From contig DBHK01000020.1 of NCBI GenBank assembly GCA_002295635.1, forward strand, positions 1 through 64,000: 64,000 bases of DNA, read 5' to 3'. This DNA comes from UBA830 sp002295635. Lineage in GTDB: Bacteria; Pseudomonadota; Alphaproteobacteria; MPNO01; UBA830. The notes beneath the pieces were generated by a model that made no database searches, had not been told where the DNA came from, and worked only from the letters and a program-made list of their open reading frames with translations. Positions 36,637 to 45,295 of the stretch are shown piece after piece (the first letter of the stretch is position 1; each line of letters begins with the position of its first letter). A program made the position numbers and the translations under genes.

Positions 36637-39600
36637 ATGGTCATCAACACCTCGAGTAATGGAGCAACTGATCACATCTATCTGGTGGATGGTTCCGCTT
36701 ATATCTTCCGCGCCTTCCACGCCCTGCCTCCGATGACGCGACCGGATGGCACGCCAGTTAACGCTGTTTACGGTTTCACTAACATGCTGACTAAGTTAGT
36801 TGAGGATTCCGAAGCTGATTTCTTAGCTGTGATTTTTGACACTGCGAGGAAGACTTTCCGAACGGAGATATATCCTGAATACAAGGCTAATCGACCGCCG
36901 CCTCCAGAAGAATTGGTGCCTCAATTTGATCTGATTAGAGAGGCTACTCGTGCCTATTCTCTGCCTTGCTTGGAATTGGAAGGGTTTGAGGCAGATGATC
37001 TGATCGCAACCTATGCCAGGCTGGCTGTCGAGCAGGGCTACGAGGTGACGATCGTCTCGTCCGACAAGGATCTGATGCAACTGGTCCGGCCCGGAGTGCG
37101 GATAATGGACCCGATGAAAAATCGATTTATCGGCGCTGATGAGGTGTTTGAAAAGTTTGGTGTGGGACCAGAAAACGTAGTTGACGTTCAGGCTCTACTT
37201 GGTGATTCGACGGATAACGTTCCAGGAATTAAGGGTATTGGAGAGGCGCCGGCTGCCGCGCTAGTTCGCGAATATGGTAATCTCGACAATCTTATAGAGG
37301 CGGTCAAAAACCCTGAAGAAGTGAAAGCGCAGGCAGTCGAAAAGGCGGATAATTGCCAAGCCCGCATCTACAATCTGGCGGGGCGCGAATTTGGTATCAG
37401 TTCACCGAAGCAACTAAAGGAAGTGCTGATCGATGAGCTTAAGCTGCCGGTCCCAAAAGATAAGAAAACCGGGAAGCCCACCACCAATGCCGCTGCGCTT
37501 CGGGAACTTGCCGCTAAAGGTAATGAAATTGCGCAACGAATAATCGACTACCGATTTTACTCCAAGGTTAATTCCAGCTACGCTGATCTCATTCATAAGG
37601 AAAGGGAAATCGCCCTTCTCTCACGTGAACTGGTCACGCTTCGAGCCGACGTCCCTGTCGAGGGAAATATTTCGGCTTTCCGAAAAAAGCGCCCTGATCC
37701 AGATGTCCTGATCCCATGGTTAGAAGAACAAGGTTTCAAGTCTGCACTGTCACGGGCTCGGTCCGAATTGGGAATAGAGAAAGATATTCTAACACCCGAT
37801 GCCGAAATTTCTCTCGGGGAGGGAGATTACGAGTTGGTGCAGGACGAGGCTGCCTTACAAGTTTGGGTCGATAATATCGAAACGGCTGGTGTGGTCGCAT
37901 TCGATACCGAGACTGACTCTCTTGATTCTATGCAGGCCTCTCTGGTAGGCCTATCGCTCTCCATACAGGGCGGAAGTGCTTGCTACGTGCCTCTGGCGCA
38001 TGTTGCACCGGGTGAAGAAAGTAACCGGGAGCTAGATCTTGGCCGCGAACCAATTGGCGAGCCGGAAGATATTCCTAGACAGATTCCACTTAATCGTGCG
38101 ATCGAGATCCTAAAGCCAATGCTTGAAAACCCTGGGATTCTCAAGGTCGGCCACAATATCAAATACGATATGCAGGTAATGCTGCGCCACGGTGTTGAGG
38201 TTGCACCGATTGACGATACGATGTTGCTTTCATACGTACTAGAAGGTGGGTTGCACGGTCATGGTTTGGACGAACTTGCGATTTTGCATCTCGGCCATAC
38301 CAATATTAAGTTTTCTGAGGTTGCTGGTACCGGAAAAAAACAGATAACCTTCGACCAAGTGCCGCTTGATAAAGCCCTCAATTATGCGGCCGAAGACGCA
38401 GAGGTGACCGGCCGACTGTACCGTCTTTTTAAGCCGCGCATCGCTGAGGAAAGCATGGCCTTTGTCTATGAGACGCTGGAACGCAGACTAGTGCCCGTTC
38501 TTTCAGCTATTGAGCGCGCCGGCATTATCGTTGACGCAACGTTTTTGAAAGAACTATCCAGCGATTTTGAGAAACGGACTGCAGATATTGCCGCCGAGAT
38601 ATACGAGCTGGCAGACCATGAGTTCAATATCGGTTCCCCCAAACAGTTGGGTGAAGTCCTGTTCGAAGAATTAGGTATCGAGGGTGGTAAGAAGACAAAG
38701 AGTGGCGCCTACGGAACCGGCGCAGACGTTCTTGAGGGGCTCGCTGCTCAGGGGCATCAACTCCCGAGCCGCGTTCTGGATTGGCGGCAGCTATCAAAGC
38801 TACGCAGCACCTACACAGATGCGCTTGTAAAGAAAATTAACCCGGAAACCAAACGCATCCATACGTCCTATGCTCAAGCTATTGCATCTACCGGCCGTCT
38901 GTCGTCGACTGACCCAAATCTTCAGAACATCCCGATCCGGACAGAAGAGGGCCGCAAGATTCGGCAGGCTTTCGTGCCCGAGAAGGGCTGTGTACTCATG
39001 TCGGCTGACTATTCGCAAATTGAACTGCGTCTGTTGGCCCATGTTGCTAAAATAGAAGTGCTGCGTGAAGCTTTCCGAGATGGACAGGATATTCACGCTA
39101 TGACCGCGAGCGAGGTATTCGGTGTCCCTGTTGATGGAATGGATTCCTCGGTGCGTAATCGCGCCAAGGCGATCAATTTCGGAATTATCTATGGAATTAG
39201 CCCCTTTGGTTTGGCTCGACAGCTTTCGATACCCCAAGGAGATGCAAAGCATTACATCGAAAGCTATTTCGAGAAGTTTCCCGGAATTAAGGACTACATG
39301 GAAACAACGAAAAATTTTGCTAGGGAGCATGGTTACGTACAGACGCTTTTCGGACGTAAGTGCCATACCCCGGGCATACAGGACAAAAATCCAGCACGGC
39401 GTAATTTTTCTGAACGCGCTGCTATTAATGCGCCGTTGCAGGGTGCAGCTGCAGATATCATCAAGCGCGCGATGATCCAAATACCCGGTGATCTGGCGAA
39501 CGCGCGTCTTGGTGCACGCATGTTGCTTCAGGTCCACGATGAGTTGATCTTCGAAGTACCTGAGGAAGAGATCAATGAAACTGCAACCACTGTCTCAAAA

Positions 39601-39681
39601 ACCATGGAAGATGCGGCCCATTTAAGCGTACCCTTGGTCATCGATATTGGTACGGGTCTTAATTGGGACGAGGCTCATTGA
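36637..39681 (+). CDS. polA: DNA polymerase I with a duplicated thumb-like module in the 5'-nuclease domain
   Basis: Pol I of 1014 residues from ATG 36637 (a TTG at 36559 would add 26). The 5'-nuclease domain shows its acidic residues in LVDGSAYIFRAF, FEADDLIATYA, VSSDKDLMQLV and GDSTDNVPG. The proofreading exonuclease is intact (VAFDTETDSLD, GHNIKYDMQVML, YAAEDAEVT). The polymerase has motifs A (SADYSQIELRL), B (RAKAINFGIIYGIS) and C (QVHDELIFEV). Two oddities: the helix-hairpin-helix loop reads GIGEAPAAAL where families have G-x-K-T-A, and residues 245-319 are an extra module resembling the thumb segment at residues 656-730. All catalytic residues remain, so replication and repair functions are expected; the effect of the insertion on flap cleavage is unknown. 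Convergent with fbpB. Confidence 0.96.
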   Translation: MVINTSSNGATDHIYLVDGSAYIFRAFHALPPMTRPDGTPVNAVYGFTNMLTKLVEDSEADFLAVIFDTARKTFRTEIYPEYKANRPPPPEELVPQFDLIREATRAYSLPCLELEGFEADDLIATYARLAVEQGYEVTIVSSDKDLMQLVRPGVRIMDPMKNRFIGADEVFEKFGVGPENVVDVQALLGDSTDNVPGIKGIGEAPAAALVREYGNLDNLIEAVKNPEEVKAQAVEKADNCQARIYNLAGREFGISSPKQLKEVLIDELKLPVPKDKKTGKPTTNAAALRELAAKGNEIAQRIIDYRFYSKVNSSYADLIHKEREIALLSRELVTLRADVPVEGNISAFRKKRPDPDVLIPWLEEQGFKSALSRARSELGIEKDILTPDAEISLGEGDYELVQDEAALQVWVDNIETAGVVAFDTETDSLDSMQASLVGLSLSIQGGSACYVPLAHVAPGEESNRELDLGREPIGEPEDIPRQIPLNRAIEILKPMLENPGILKVGHNIKYDMQVMLRHGVEVAPIDDTMLLSYVLEGGLHGHGLDELAILHLGHTNIKFSEVAGTGKKQITFDQVPLDKALNYAAEDAEVTGRLYRLFKPRIAEESMAFVYETLERRLVPVLSAIERAGIIVDATFLKELSSDFEKRTADIAAEIYELADHEFNIGSPKQLGEVLFEELGIEGGKKTKSGAYGTGADVLEGLAAQGHQLPSRVLDWRQLSKLRSTYTDALVKKINPETKRIHTSYAQAIASTGRLSSTDPNLQNIPIRTEEGRKIRQAFVPEKGCVLMSADYSQIELRLLAHVAKIEVLREAFRDGQDIHAMTASEVFGVPVDGMDSSVRNRAKAINFGIIYGISPFGLARQLSIPQGDAKHYIESYFEKFPGIKDYMETTKNFAREHGYVQTLFGRKCHTPGIQDKNPARRNFSERAAINAPLQGAAADIIKRAMIQIPGDLANARLGARMLLQVHDELIFEVPEEEINETATTVSKTMEDAAHLSVPLVIDIGTGLNWDEAH
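37369..37593 (+). repeat. Thumb-like module inserted in the PolA 5'-nuclease domain (copy 1)
   Basis: This encodes PolA residues 245-319, beginning YNLAGREFGISSPKQLKEVL and ending SKVNSSYADLI. Aligned without gaps to residues 656-730 of the same protein, 34 of 75 positions are identical, including S-P-K-Q-L, E-V-L, the Lys/Gly-rich loop, L-A-A-x-G and S-K-x-x-S-x-Y-x-D. E. coli Pol I has no such segment at this place. The DNA of the copies has diverged, so the duplication is old. Confidence 0.85.
38602..38826 (+). repeat. Canonical PolA thumb segment (copy 2)
   Basis: This encodes PolA residues 656-730, from YELADHEFNIGSPKQLGEVL to SKLRSTYTDAL. This is the normal family-A thumb sequence, at its normal place before the palm motif TGRLSSTDPNLQNIP. 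It is the reference copy for the module found in the 5'-nuclease domain. Confidence 0.9.
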
Positions 39682-39733
39682 ACTTCGCGCATTGACTAAA
39701 TTATAGGAAAGGCGGAGACGTATGGAGAAAAAA

Positions 39734-41407
39734 TTAGACGGTGTACGAGCTTTCGTCACGTCGTTTCTGGGAGATATTCATCAAGATAACTGGCCCAAGC
39801 CCCACAGCGACAATGGCAAGTGCCGCAAGCGATGCTTCTTCCAGTAGTTCATCCTTTGCAAACTGATATACGTAGGTAGACAGAGTATCAAAATTGAATG
39901 GTCTCAATAAGAGTGTCATTGGCAACTCTTTCATAACGTCGACAAAAACGAGAAGCCCGGCGGCTGCCATTGAGCTGCGCAACAAACGCGGTGCCATCGA
40001 GATCATGGTACCTGAGAAATCACGCCCTAGAACGAAGCTCGCATTCATCACGTTGGGTGAGAGCCGTTGAATGCCGGAAGTTACTGCGCCATACCCGATA
40101 GCCTGAAATCGCGAGACATATGCTAGAATCAGCAAGGCGACACTACCAATTAGAAAACCATCAGTGGAAAAACCGAGTAGATCTGCGATAGCTGTTTGGA
40201 CTAGGCTATCGACGGCCCCGGAAAATGAAACAACACCGATTGCAAGAACAACACCTGGAAAGGCATACCCGGTAGCTGAGACTGCACTGAGAATCCCCAG
40301 AATGGGGTGTTTTCTATATGAGACGGTGAGGACCATAACAGAGGCCAGAAGTACTACGGTGACGGCTGCAGACAGAGATACAACTACCGAATTTATCGCG
40401 CAGCTTGTCAGAGCGTCGGGTTCGGAGATCGCCAGTCCCTGAAAGATAAAACTCAAAAGGACCCCTACGGGTATTGCGAAGCCCAGAATTATGGGCGTTA
40501 GGCAGGTCACAATACAAACTATCCCCCAACCACCATGCGTTTCTACGGGAGCAATAGTTTTGCTGCGCTGCGTTGTATCGGCAAACCGTTGTTTTGATCT
40601 GGCAGACCGCTCGATATAGAGAAGCGCGAGAATAAATATGAATGCCATTCCGGCGATCTGCGCAGCAGCGGTTAGATTGTTCATACCTAGCCAGACGTTG
40701 AAAATGCCTAGTGTAAGGGTTTCCACCGCGAAGAAATCGACCGTACCGAAATCGGAAATAACCTCCATCAAAACCAGAGCCAGACCGGCTACGATCGCAG
40801 GACGTGCGAGTGCAATGTCAGCAGTAAAAGTAAAGTTTCGGTTATGAAGCTGTGCGACCTCCAAATAAGATACAGGGGTTAGTCGGAATGCCGTCCGCGC
40901 TAGTAGATATATGTAGGGGTATAATACTGATGCCATAACAAGCATCGCCCCGCCTATTGATCGAATTTCGGGAAACCAGTACTGACGGGCGGACTGCCAG
41001 CCAAAGGCATCTCGCAGCATACCTTGAACTGGCCCAGCATATTCCAAAAGATCAGTGTATGTGTAAGCTATAATGTAGGCAGGGACAGTAGCGGGTAAAA
41101 GTAACATCCATTCGATCACTCGACCTCCCGGAAAATTGAATCTTGCAACAATCCAAGCTGTGGTAATCCCGAAGGCAAGGCTAATGACTGCCACGCCGAC
41201 CATTAAGGCGAGGGTGTTTCCCACGTATCGCGGAAAGACGGTTTTCATCAGGTGTGGCCATAACCCACCACTATCGCCTGACGCTGTAATAATTAGTGCA
41301 ACAAAAGGACCAACTAGCAGCAGGCCAAATAATAATGTTGCAAGGGACCACGGACTGGCAGCATCGCCCAGACTTAATTTCTTTCCTCGGAAACCTACAT
41401 CTACCAT
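39734..41407 (-). CDS. fbpB: Ferric iron ABC transporter permease, FbpB-type
   Basis: A permease of about 557 residues with two fused binding-protein-dependent transport domains and about 12 helices. EAA-loop-like segments are VSYLEVAQLHNRNFTFTADI in the first half and LSPNVMNASFVLGRDFSGTM in the second. The fused double-domain layout is typical of FbpB/SfuB/HitB iron(III) permeases. The start ATG at 41407 overlaps the fbpA stop by 7 bases (ATGGTAG), so translation is coupled. The ATPase FbpC is encoded separately at 45.3 kb on the other strand. Confidence 0.92.
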   Translation of the reverse strand: MVDVGFRGKKLSLGDAASPWSLATLLFGLLLVGPFVALIITASGDSGGLWPHLMKTVFPRYVGNTLALMVGVAVISLAFGITTAWIVARFNFPGGRVIEWMLLLPATVPAYIIAYTYTDLLEYAGPVQGMLRDAFGWQSARQYWFPEIRSIGGAMLVMASVLYPYIYLLARTAFRLTPVSYLEVAQLHNRNFTFTADIALARPAIVAGLALVLMEVISDFGTVDFFAVETLTLGIFNVWLGMNNLTAAAQIAGMAFIFILALLYIERSARSKQRFADTTQRSKTIAPVETHGGWGIVCIVTCLTPIILGFAIPVGVLLSFIFQGLAISEPDALTSCAINSVVVSLSAAVTVVLLASVMVLTVSYRKHPILGILSAVSATGYAFPGVVLAIGVVSFSGAVDSLVQTAIADLLGFSTDGFLIGSVALLILAYVSRFQAIGYGAVTSGIQRLSPNVMNASFVLGRDFSGTMISMAPRLLRSSMAAAGLLVFVDVMKELPMTLLLRPFNFDTLSTYVYQFAKDELLEEASLAALAIVAVGLGPVILMNISQKRRDESSYTV

Positions 41408-42429
41408 CCAGCTCGATCGATAATTCTCTGAGCGTCCGGTGTCAATGTTGCAATCCGCTCTATGGGTAAACGGTCCTCTTTGAAAGAGCCCCAAGACTTG
41501 ACTTCTTTACTTGCTTCGACATTTGCATTGACCGGAAATTCGAAATTTATTTCGCCATATAAAGTCTGTGCGGTTTTTTCGGTCAGGAACTCCAACAATC
41601 GAACGGCCTCAGCTTTATTTTTCGAGTGGACTGCAACACCTCCACCAGAGATATTTACGTGGTTGCCACGATCATTCTGATTTGTGAAAATAATCTGGAT
41701 GGCTTTTGCCCATTCTCGTTGGACCGGCACCTTCGATGTTTTGAGTTTGCCGTAATAGTAGCTATTGATTATGGCGACGTCGCACACGCCTTCAAATATT
41801 GCTTTGACCTGGGCGCGGTCATTACCCTGAGGCCTGCGCGCCATATTTTTCACAAGACTTCGGGCCCATTGTTCTGCAGCCTCTTTCCCGTGTGCGGCTA
41901 TCATTGAGGCAAGTAGGGCACGATTATAAACATGGCTTCCCGGCCGGCTACAGATCCTGCCTTTCCACTTTGGATTTGCAAGGTCCTCAATACGAATCAC
42001 TTCAGAAGCCTTTACCCGGTCCCTTGAGATTGCCACGATCCGTGCTCGTTTCGACAGACCAAACCAACGATTTTCAGAGTCGCGAAGATGTGCCGGGATA
42101 TTTGTCGTGAGTTTTTTTGATGAGATTTTTGCGAAAAGGCGTTTATCCGCGTAGGCGTATAGCCTTCCGATATCAACAGTGAGGACCACATCTGCCGGGC
42201 TTCTCGGGCCTTCTGCCAAAAGACGTTGAACGAGGCCTTTAGAGGCGAAAACCACGTTTACCTTTGTACCTGTCTTCTTCTCGAAAGCGTCGAGAAAGGG
42301 GTTGATAAGAAAAGGTTGCCTGTGAGAGTAGACATTTAATTCTTTGGCACCGGTTGGAGAGCCAAGAGACGCAGCTCCGAGAAGCGTGAGCGCGCCCCAA
42401 GAAGCTATCATTGTTTTCTTAAATTGCAT
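41401..42429 (-). CDS. fbpA: Iron(III)-binding periplasmic protein, FbpA/FutA type
   Basis: A 342-residue substrate-binding protein with a signal peptide (MQFKKTMIASWGALTLLGAA...). The mature part starts ELNVYSHRQPFLINPFLDAF, the usual start of FutA/IdiA/FbpA proteins (LNVYSxRxx). The tyrosine cluster NSYYYGKL supplies the expected ferric-iron ligands, and GNHVNISGGGVAVHSKNK is a conserved C-lobe block. AGGAGCG lies upstream, inside the 3' end of the hydroxylase gene, and the ATG overlaps that gene's stop by 11 bases. Confidence 0.93.
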   Translation of the reverse strand: MQFKKTMIASWGALTLLGAASLGSPTGAKELNVYSHRQPFLINPFLDAFEKKTGTKVNVVFASKGLVQRLLAEGPRSPADVVLTVDIGRLYAYADKRLFAKISSKKLTTNIPAHLRDSENRWFGLSKRARIVAISRDRVKASEVIRIEDLANPKWKGRICSRPGSHVYNRALLASMIAAHGKEAAEQWARSLVKNMARRPQGNDRAQVKAIFEGVCDVAIINSYYYGKLKTSKVPVQREWAKAIQIIFTNQNDRGNHVNISGGGVAVHSKNKAEAVRLLEFLTEKTAQTLYGEINFEFPVNANVEASKEVKSWGSFKEDRLPIERIATLTPDAQRIIDRAGW

Positions 42430-43438
42430 GTTTCTTCGCGCTCCTATTAGATGGGTTGTGGCGGGTTATCGCCATACGAATGCTCTTGAAAACTTCATAA
42501 AATGGGGAGAGATAGAGGCTGGAAAGTAGGTGAGTCTGTGCAGTTTGGTTTTTTGTTAGACCGAAGTCGAGCTTCATATTTCGCCGTGCGATATACAGGC
42601 TGCCGGCCATCCAATCCCAAATCGCCAACGCGGCACCAAAGTTTCTATCGTGATGGCGAGGGTCAAGAGAGTGGTGTATTTGATGTTGAGCCGGTGAGAT
42701 TAGGAATCGTTCGATCCTGCGACCATAGCGAATCTGAATATGAGAGTGCCGAAGGTTTGATCCGGTGACGTTAAAAACGAATAGGATTGCGTTCACGCCA
42801 TAAACCGAAATGAGATCGACCGAGGATCCGAATAAGAATACTACTAGAGATATTGAGATTGACTGAACCGCAATAGAGCGGAAAGAGAAAATTATCGCCT
42901 CTACTGGGTGGGTTCGGTAGACAGTCAAAGGACTTAACGTTTCAGCACTATGGTGGATTTTATGAAATGCCCATAGGGCGGGGATCCGATGCAGTGCGAA
43001 GTGCGTTGCGAACCGTGAAAAGTCGTCTAGTAGAAAAAGAAATAGCGTGTAGCCGATAGCCACCGATAGCGGTGATACGTTCGATAGGATCGCACCTCCG
43101 GCAGGTATAAGGTCTTGCAGGGCAAAGAATAATACCGTTGCTACCAACAGTTTAGAGATAAAAAATGGCGCAATTAAAATTAGTAATGCATGATTTGCCA
43201 ATAAGATTTTGTAATCCGCTAAAGCCGAACGAGAGAACCATATATTTCGAGAAAAGAGATAAAAGCGAGTATGCTTAAAGCTATTTCGTAGTCCTCGGCG
43301 GGCTACAAAGAAGCTCCAGCAGAGAGCGATAGATGCTGCCAACGCCAGATAATATATGGACACCCTCTTCTGCGGATTTAAAAAGCTGTCCAAAAGTTGA
43401 GGGATATATTCTTGGCTTATCCAATCTAGGATCGTCAC
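42419..43438 (-). CDS. Fatty acid hydroxylase / sterol desaturase superfamily membrane protein
   Basis: A 339-residue protein with four or more membrane spans and the eight-histidine di-iron motif of the superfamily: FATHFALHRIP (HxxxH), FHKIHHSAETLSP (HxxHH) and HSHIQIRYG followed by AQHQIHHSLDPRHHDRN (HxxHH). These enzymes hydroxylate or desaturate lipids with O2. The substrate here is unknown. GTG start at 43438, preceded by GGGAG. Its stop overlaps the fbpA start by 11 bases, and only a terminator-like hairpin separates it from the upstream DUF4856-like gene. Its place inside an iron-uptake operon is unusual; it may modify a membrane lipid or an iron-chelating lipid, but this is inference. 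Confidence 0.85.
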   Translation of the reverse strand: MTILDWISQEYIPQLLDSFLNPQKRVSIYYLALAASIALCWSFFVARRGLRNSFKHTRFYLFSRNIWFSRSALADYKILLANHALLILIAPFFISKLLVATVLFFALQDLIPAGGAILSNVSPLSVAIGYTLFLFLLDDFSRFATHFALHRIPALWAFHKIHHSAETLSPLTVYRTHPVEAIIFSFRSIAVQSISISLVVFLFGSSVDLISVYGVNAILFVFNVTGSNLRHSHIQIRYGRRIERFLISPAQHQIHHSLDPRHHDRNFGAALAIWDWMAGSLYIARRNMKLDFGLTKNQTAQTHLLSSLYLSPFYEVFKSIRMAITRHNPSNRSAKKHAI

Positions 43439-43462
43439 GGCCTAGAACTCCCAATCAAAAAT

Positions 43463-43497
43463 AAGGCGGCCGCCGATCAAAACCTGGCGGCCGCCTT
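43463..43497 (-). terminator. Strong hairpin with T-run between the DUF4856-like gene and the hydroxylase
   Basis: A perfect 12-bp GC-rich stem (AAGGCGGCCGCC / GGCGGCCGCCTT) with an 11-base loop lies just after the DUF4856-like stop. On the minus strand it is followed by ATTTTTG. It is a convincing intrinsic terminator, only 25 bases before the hydroxylase start codon. It may let the first gene be expressed much more than the iron importer downstream through partial read-through. Confidence 0.75.
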
Positions 43498-43509
43498 GTA
43501 GGTAGATTA

Positions 43510-44904
43510 TTAGTCGTTCTCAGCGGCGGATCCGCTACCGAGTTTCTTAAGCATGTCTGCCATGCCTGATAGTTGGTCGTTTTTTCGTGCCTTTACATCG
43601 AATTTATCGACAATCAATTTCTGCACTTTGAGCATGTGCCCCATGTATTCATTGATACCGGAAGATTGGCCTTTTACATAATTTCCGGCGGAGTCAATGT
43701 CAGTAACCTGGCTCGAGTTGGGCATCACTGGCCCGAAACCGATAAGTCGGTTAAGGCGCGTCGCGGTTTCGCCCAAATTCTTTCTTCCTGTTTGCATTGC
43801 CAGAGAGAAGCCTTTGAGTTCGCCCCAATGTTTAATGTACTTTGCAACCGCCTTGGCATCCGACGGATTTGCCTTGATCGCCTTCAGGTCTTTAAAGCAA
43901 GAGCCAGCATACTTGAACGTAGCCTCCGCGAGGGTTTGCTCCCAAGCTGTTTCGATTGTCCGAGCGTATTTCATCAGCTGGGCACGTTGCGCATCCGTTA
44001 GCGCGTTACCGTCTGCCGAAGCAATGAGTTTACGGCCATCTATAAAGGCCCGCCCAATAGTTTGCGCGTAGTTGGTCTTTTTAGATTTGTCGGAGCCGGC
44101 TGCGTAATATGCTGGACCGAAAACCATTTCGTCATAAAGGTCTACTTTTCCGTCGCCGTCAGCATCGGCATAACCCGCCCCCGCCGGCTTGCGCTTCGCA
44201 ATATCGTAGAGCTGTGCTGGCGAGAGTTTGAGGCCGTGGGCAGGAAATCCAAAGTAACCAAATGCCTCATCCCAGCTGTGTTCTTTGCCTGTGTAATGTT
44301 TACCTTTTTTGTATGGCTTATTGTTCGGCTTATTTTTTGCCGTCATTTTCTCGTCGAGGTAGTTATCAACGGCTTGGTGGTAAAACACTGCCCCTAGAAT
44401 GAACTTAGATATAAGCTGCGGATAGTTATACCCGTTAGCCGTGTCGACGCCCTTGTTCGCACTAGAGGCCTTTCCGATCCAAAACTTTATAAGTTCCGGG
44501 CCTGTCATGTTATTTGGCATTCCGGAGACGGCACCCTTATAGGTTTTGCCCGACAGGTTCGGGTTGCTTATTTCTCCGACCGTCTTTTGCTTTACGACAA
44601 AAGGCCCTTTTGAAGAAGGAGCAATAATCTTGCGGTCCTTGCCCTTGCCTTCATAGTAGAGCAACATCTCGGCTTTGAGGGCAGAATTGGGTTTTCCGTT
44701 ACCTTTGCCCGCAAGTTTTTTAAGTGAGTCGTGCAGTATTTGGCGCGCGATTTGCCCTGTATAGGCTACACTGTTTTCCTCGGTGCCCAGCCAAGACTTT
44801 AATGTGACCGGAAACTGACCATAAACAGAATCGTCGGCCGCAGCGGGTGCGGCCATAAGCGGAGCGGCCGTTGCGATGACGCCCGCAATAACAAGTTTTC
44901 TCAT
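43510..44904 (-). CDS. DUF4856-like secreted protein, imelysin-related
   Basis: A 464-residue exported protein with a clear signal peptide (MRKLVIAGVIATAAPLMAAPAAA). HSWDEAFGYFGFP in the middle is the mark of DUF4856 proteins, distant relatives of imelysin-like iron-regulated proteins. DADGDGKVDLYDE, near residue 250, looks like an EF-hand or dockerin-type calcium loop. The rest is helical and Lys-rich. AGGGAG precedes the ATG. A Fur-like inverted repeat lies about 90 bases upstream, and the ferric importer genes follow on the same strand, so a role in periplasmic or surface iron handling is inferred. No activity is established for DUF4856. Confidence 0.75.
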   Translation of the reverse strand: MRKLVIAGVIATAAPLMAAPAAADDSVYGQFPVTLKSWLGTEENSVAYTGQIARQILHDSLKKLAGKGNGKPNSALKAEMLLYYEGKGKDRKIIAPSSKGPFVVKQKTVGEISNPNLSGKTYKGAVSGMPNNMTGPELIKFWIGKASSANKGVDTANGYNYPQLISKFILGAVFYHQAVDNYLDEKMTAKNKPNNKPYKKGKHYTGKEHSWDEAFGYFGFPAHGLKLSPAQLYDIAKRKPAGAGYADADGDGKVDLYDEMVFGPAYYAAGSDKSKKTNYAQTIGRAFIDGRKLIASADGNALTDAQRAQLMKYARTIETAWEQTLAEATFKYAGSCFKDLKAIKANPSDAKAVAKYIKHWGELKGFSLAMQTGRKNLGETATRLNRLIGFGPVMPNSSQVTDIDSAGNYVKGQSSGINEYMGHMLKVQKLIVDKFDVKARKNDQLSGMADMLKKLGSGSAAEND

Positions 44905-44994
44905 GGGGGATTCTCCCTTCCCATAAATGTGTTTGTATTCCCAGAGACTGAACTGTCTGCCGAGGGGCGGCAGGCGAGACCTTCTATGGTAGTT

Positions 44995-45014
44995 AATGCG
45001 AATCAATCGCAATT
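44995..45014 (-). promoter_or_regulatory. Fur-like operator upstream of the DUF4856-like/fbpAB operon
   Basis: The sequence AATGCGAATCAATCGCAATT contains the inverted repeat TGCGA-N5-TCGCA. This resembles alphaproteobacterial Fur/Mur-type boxes (TGCGAATNATTCGCA class). It sits about 90 bases before the DUF4856-like start, where a promoter would be. Assignment to Fur rather than another metalloregulator is inference. Confidence 0.5.
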
Positions 45015-45295
45015 ACGTTTTTCTATAGCTAGACCAAAGCAATGTCAAACTTAAATAAGGGCGCAAAGCGTGAGAAAACTTAGTTCCGCTCGTCCCAGCT
45101 TTGTTCATATTTCTTCGGAATTTCGCTTCATTCCATATATCAGCGGTATAGGCCTTGGGTTCGAAAACGGTTCGCAGATGCTCCTTGCACAGGAACTGCA
45201 CAACGGGTATGTGAAATTGAGCTCTTACTAACCTGATTTGTTGGCGTTACCCCGCAAAGTGTATACCCTATGATGATGATTGCGACTTTGGTGTT

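Noticed and set aside
38800..39537. A 245-codon minus-strand open frame inside polA
   Set aside because: It lies wholly opposite the polymerase motifs A and B, has no recognisable domain, and its openness follows from polA codon use.
45013..45201. A 62-codon minus-strand frame upstream of the DUF4856-like gene
   Set aside because: It overlaps the putative regulatory region, has no ribosome site or family motif, and looks like chance.
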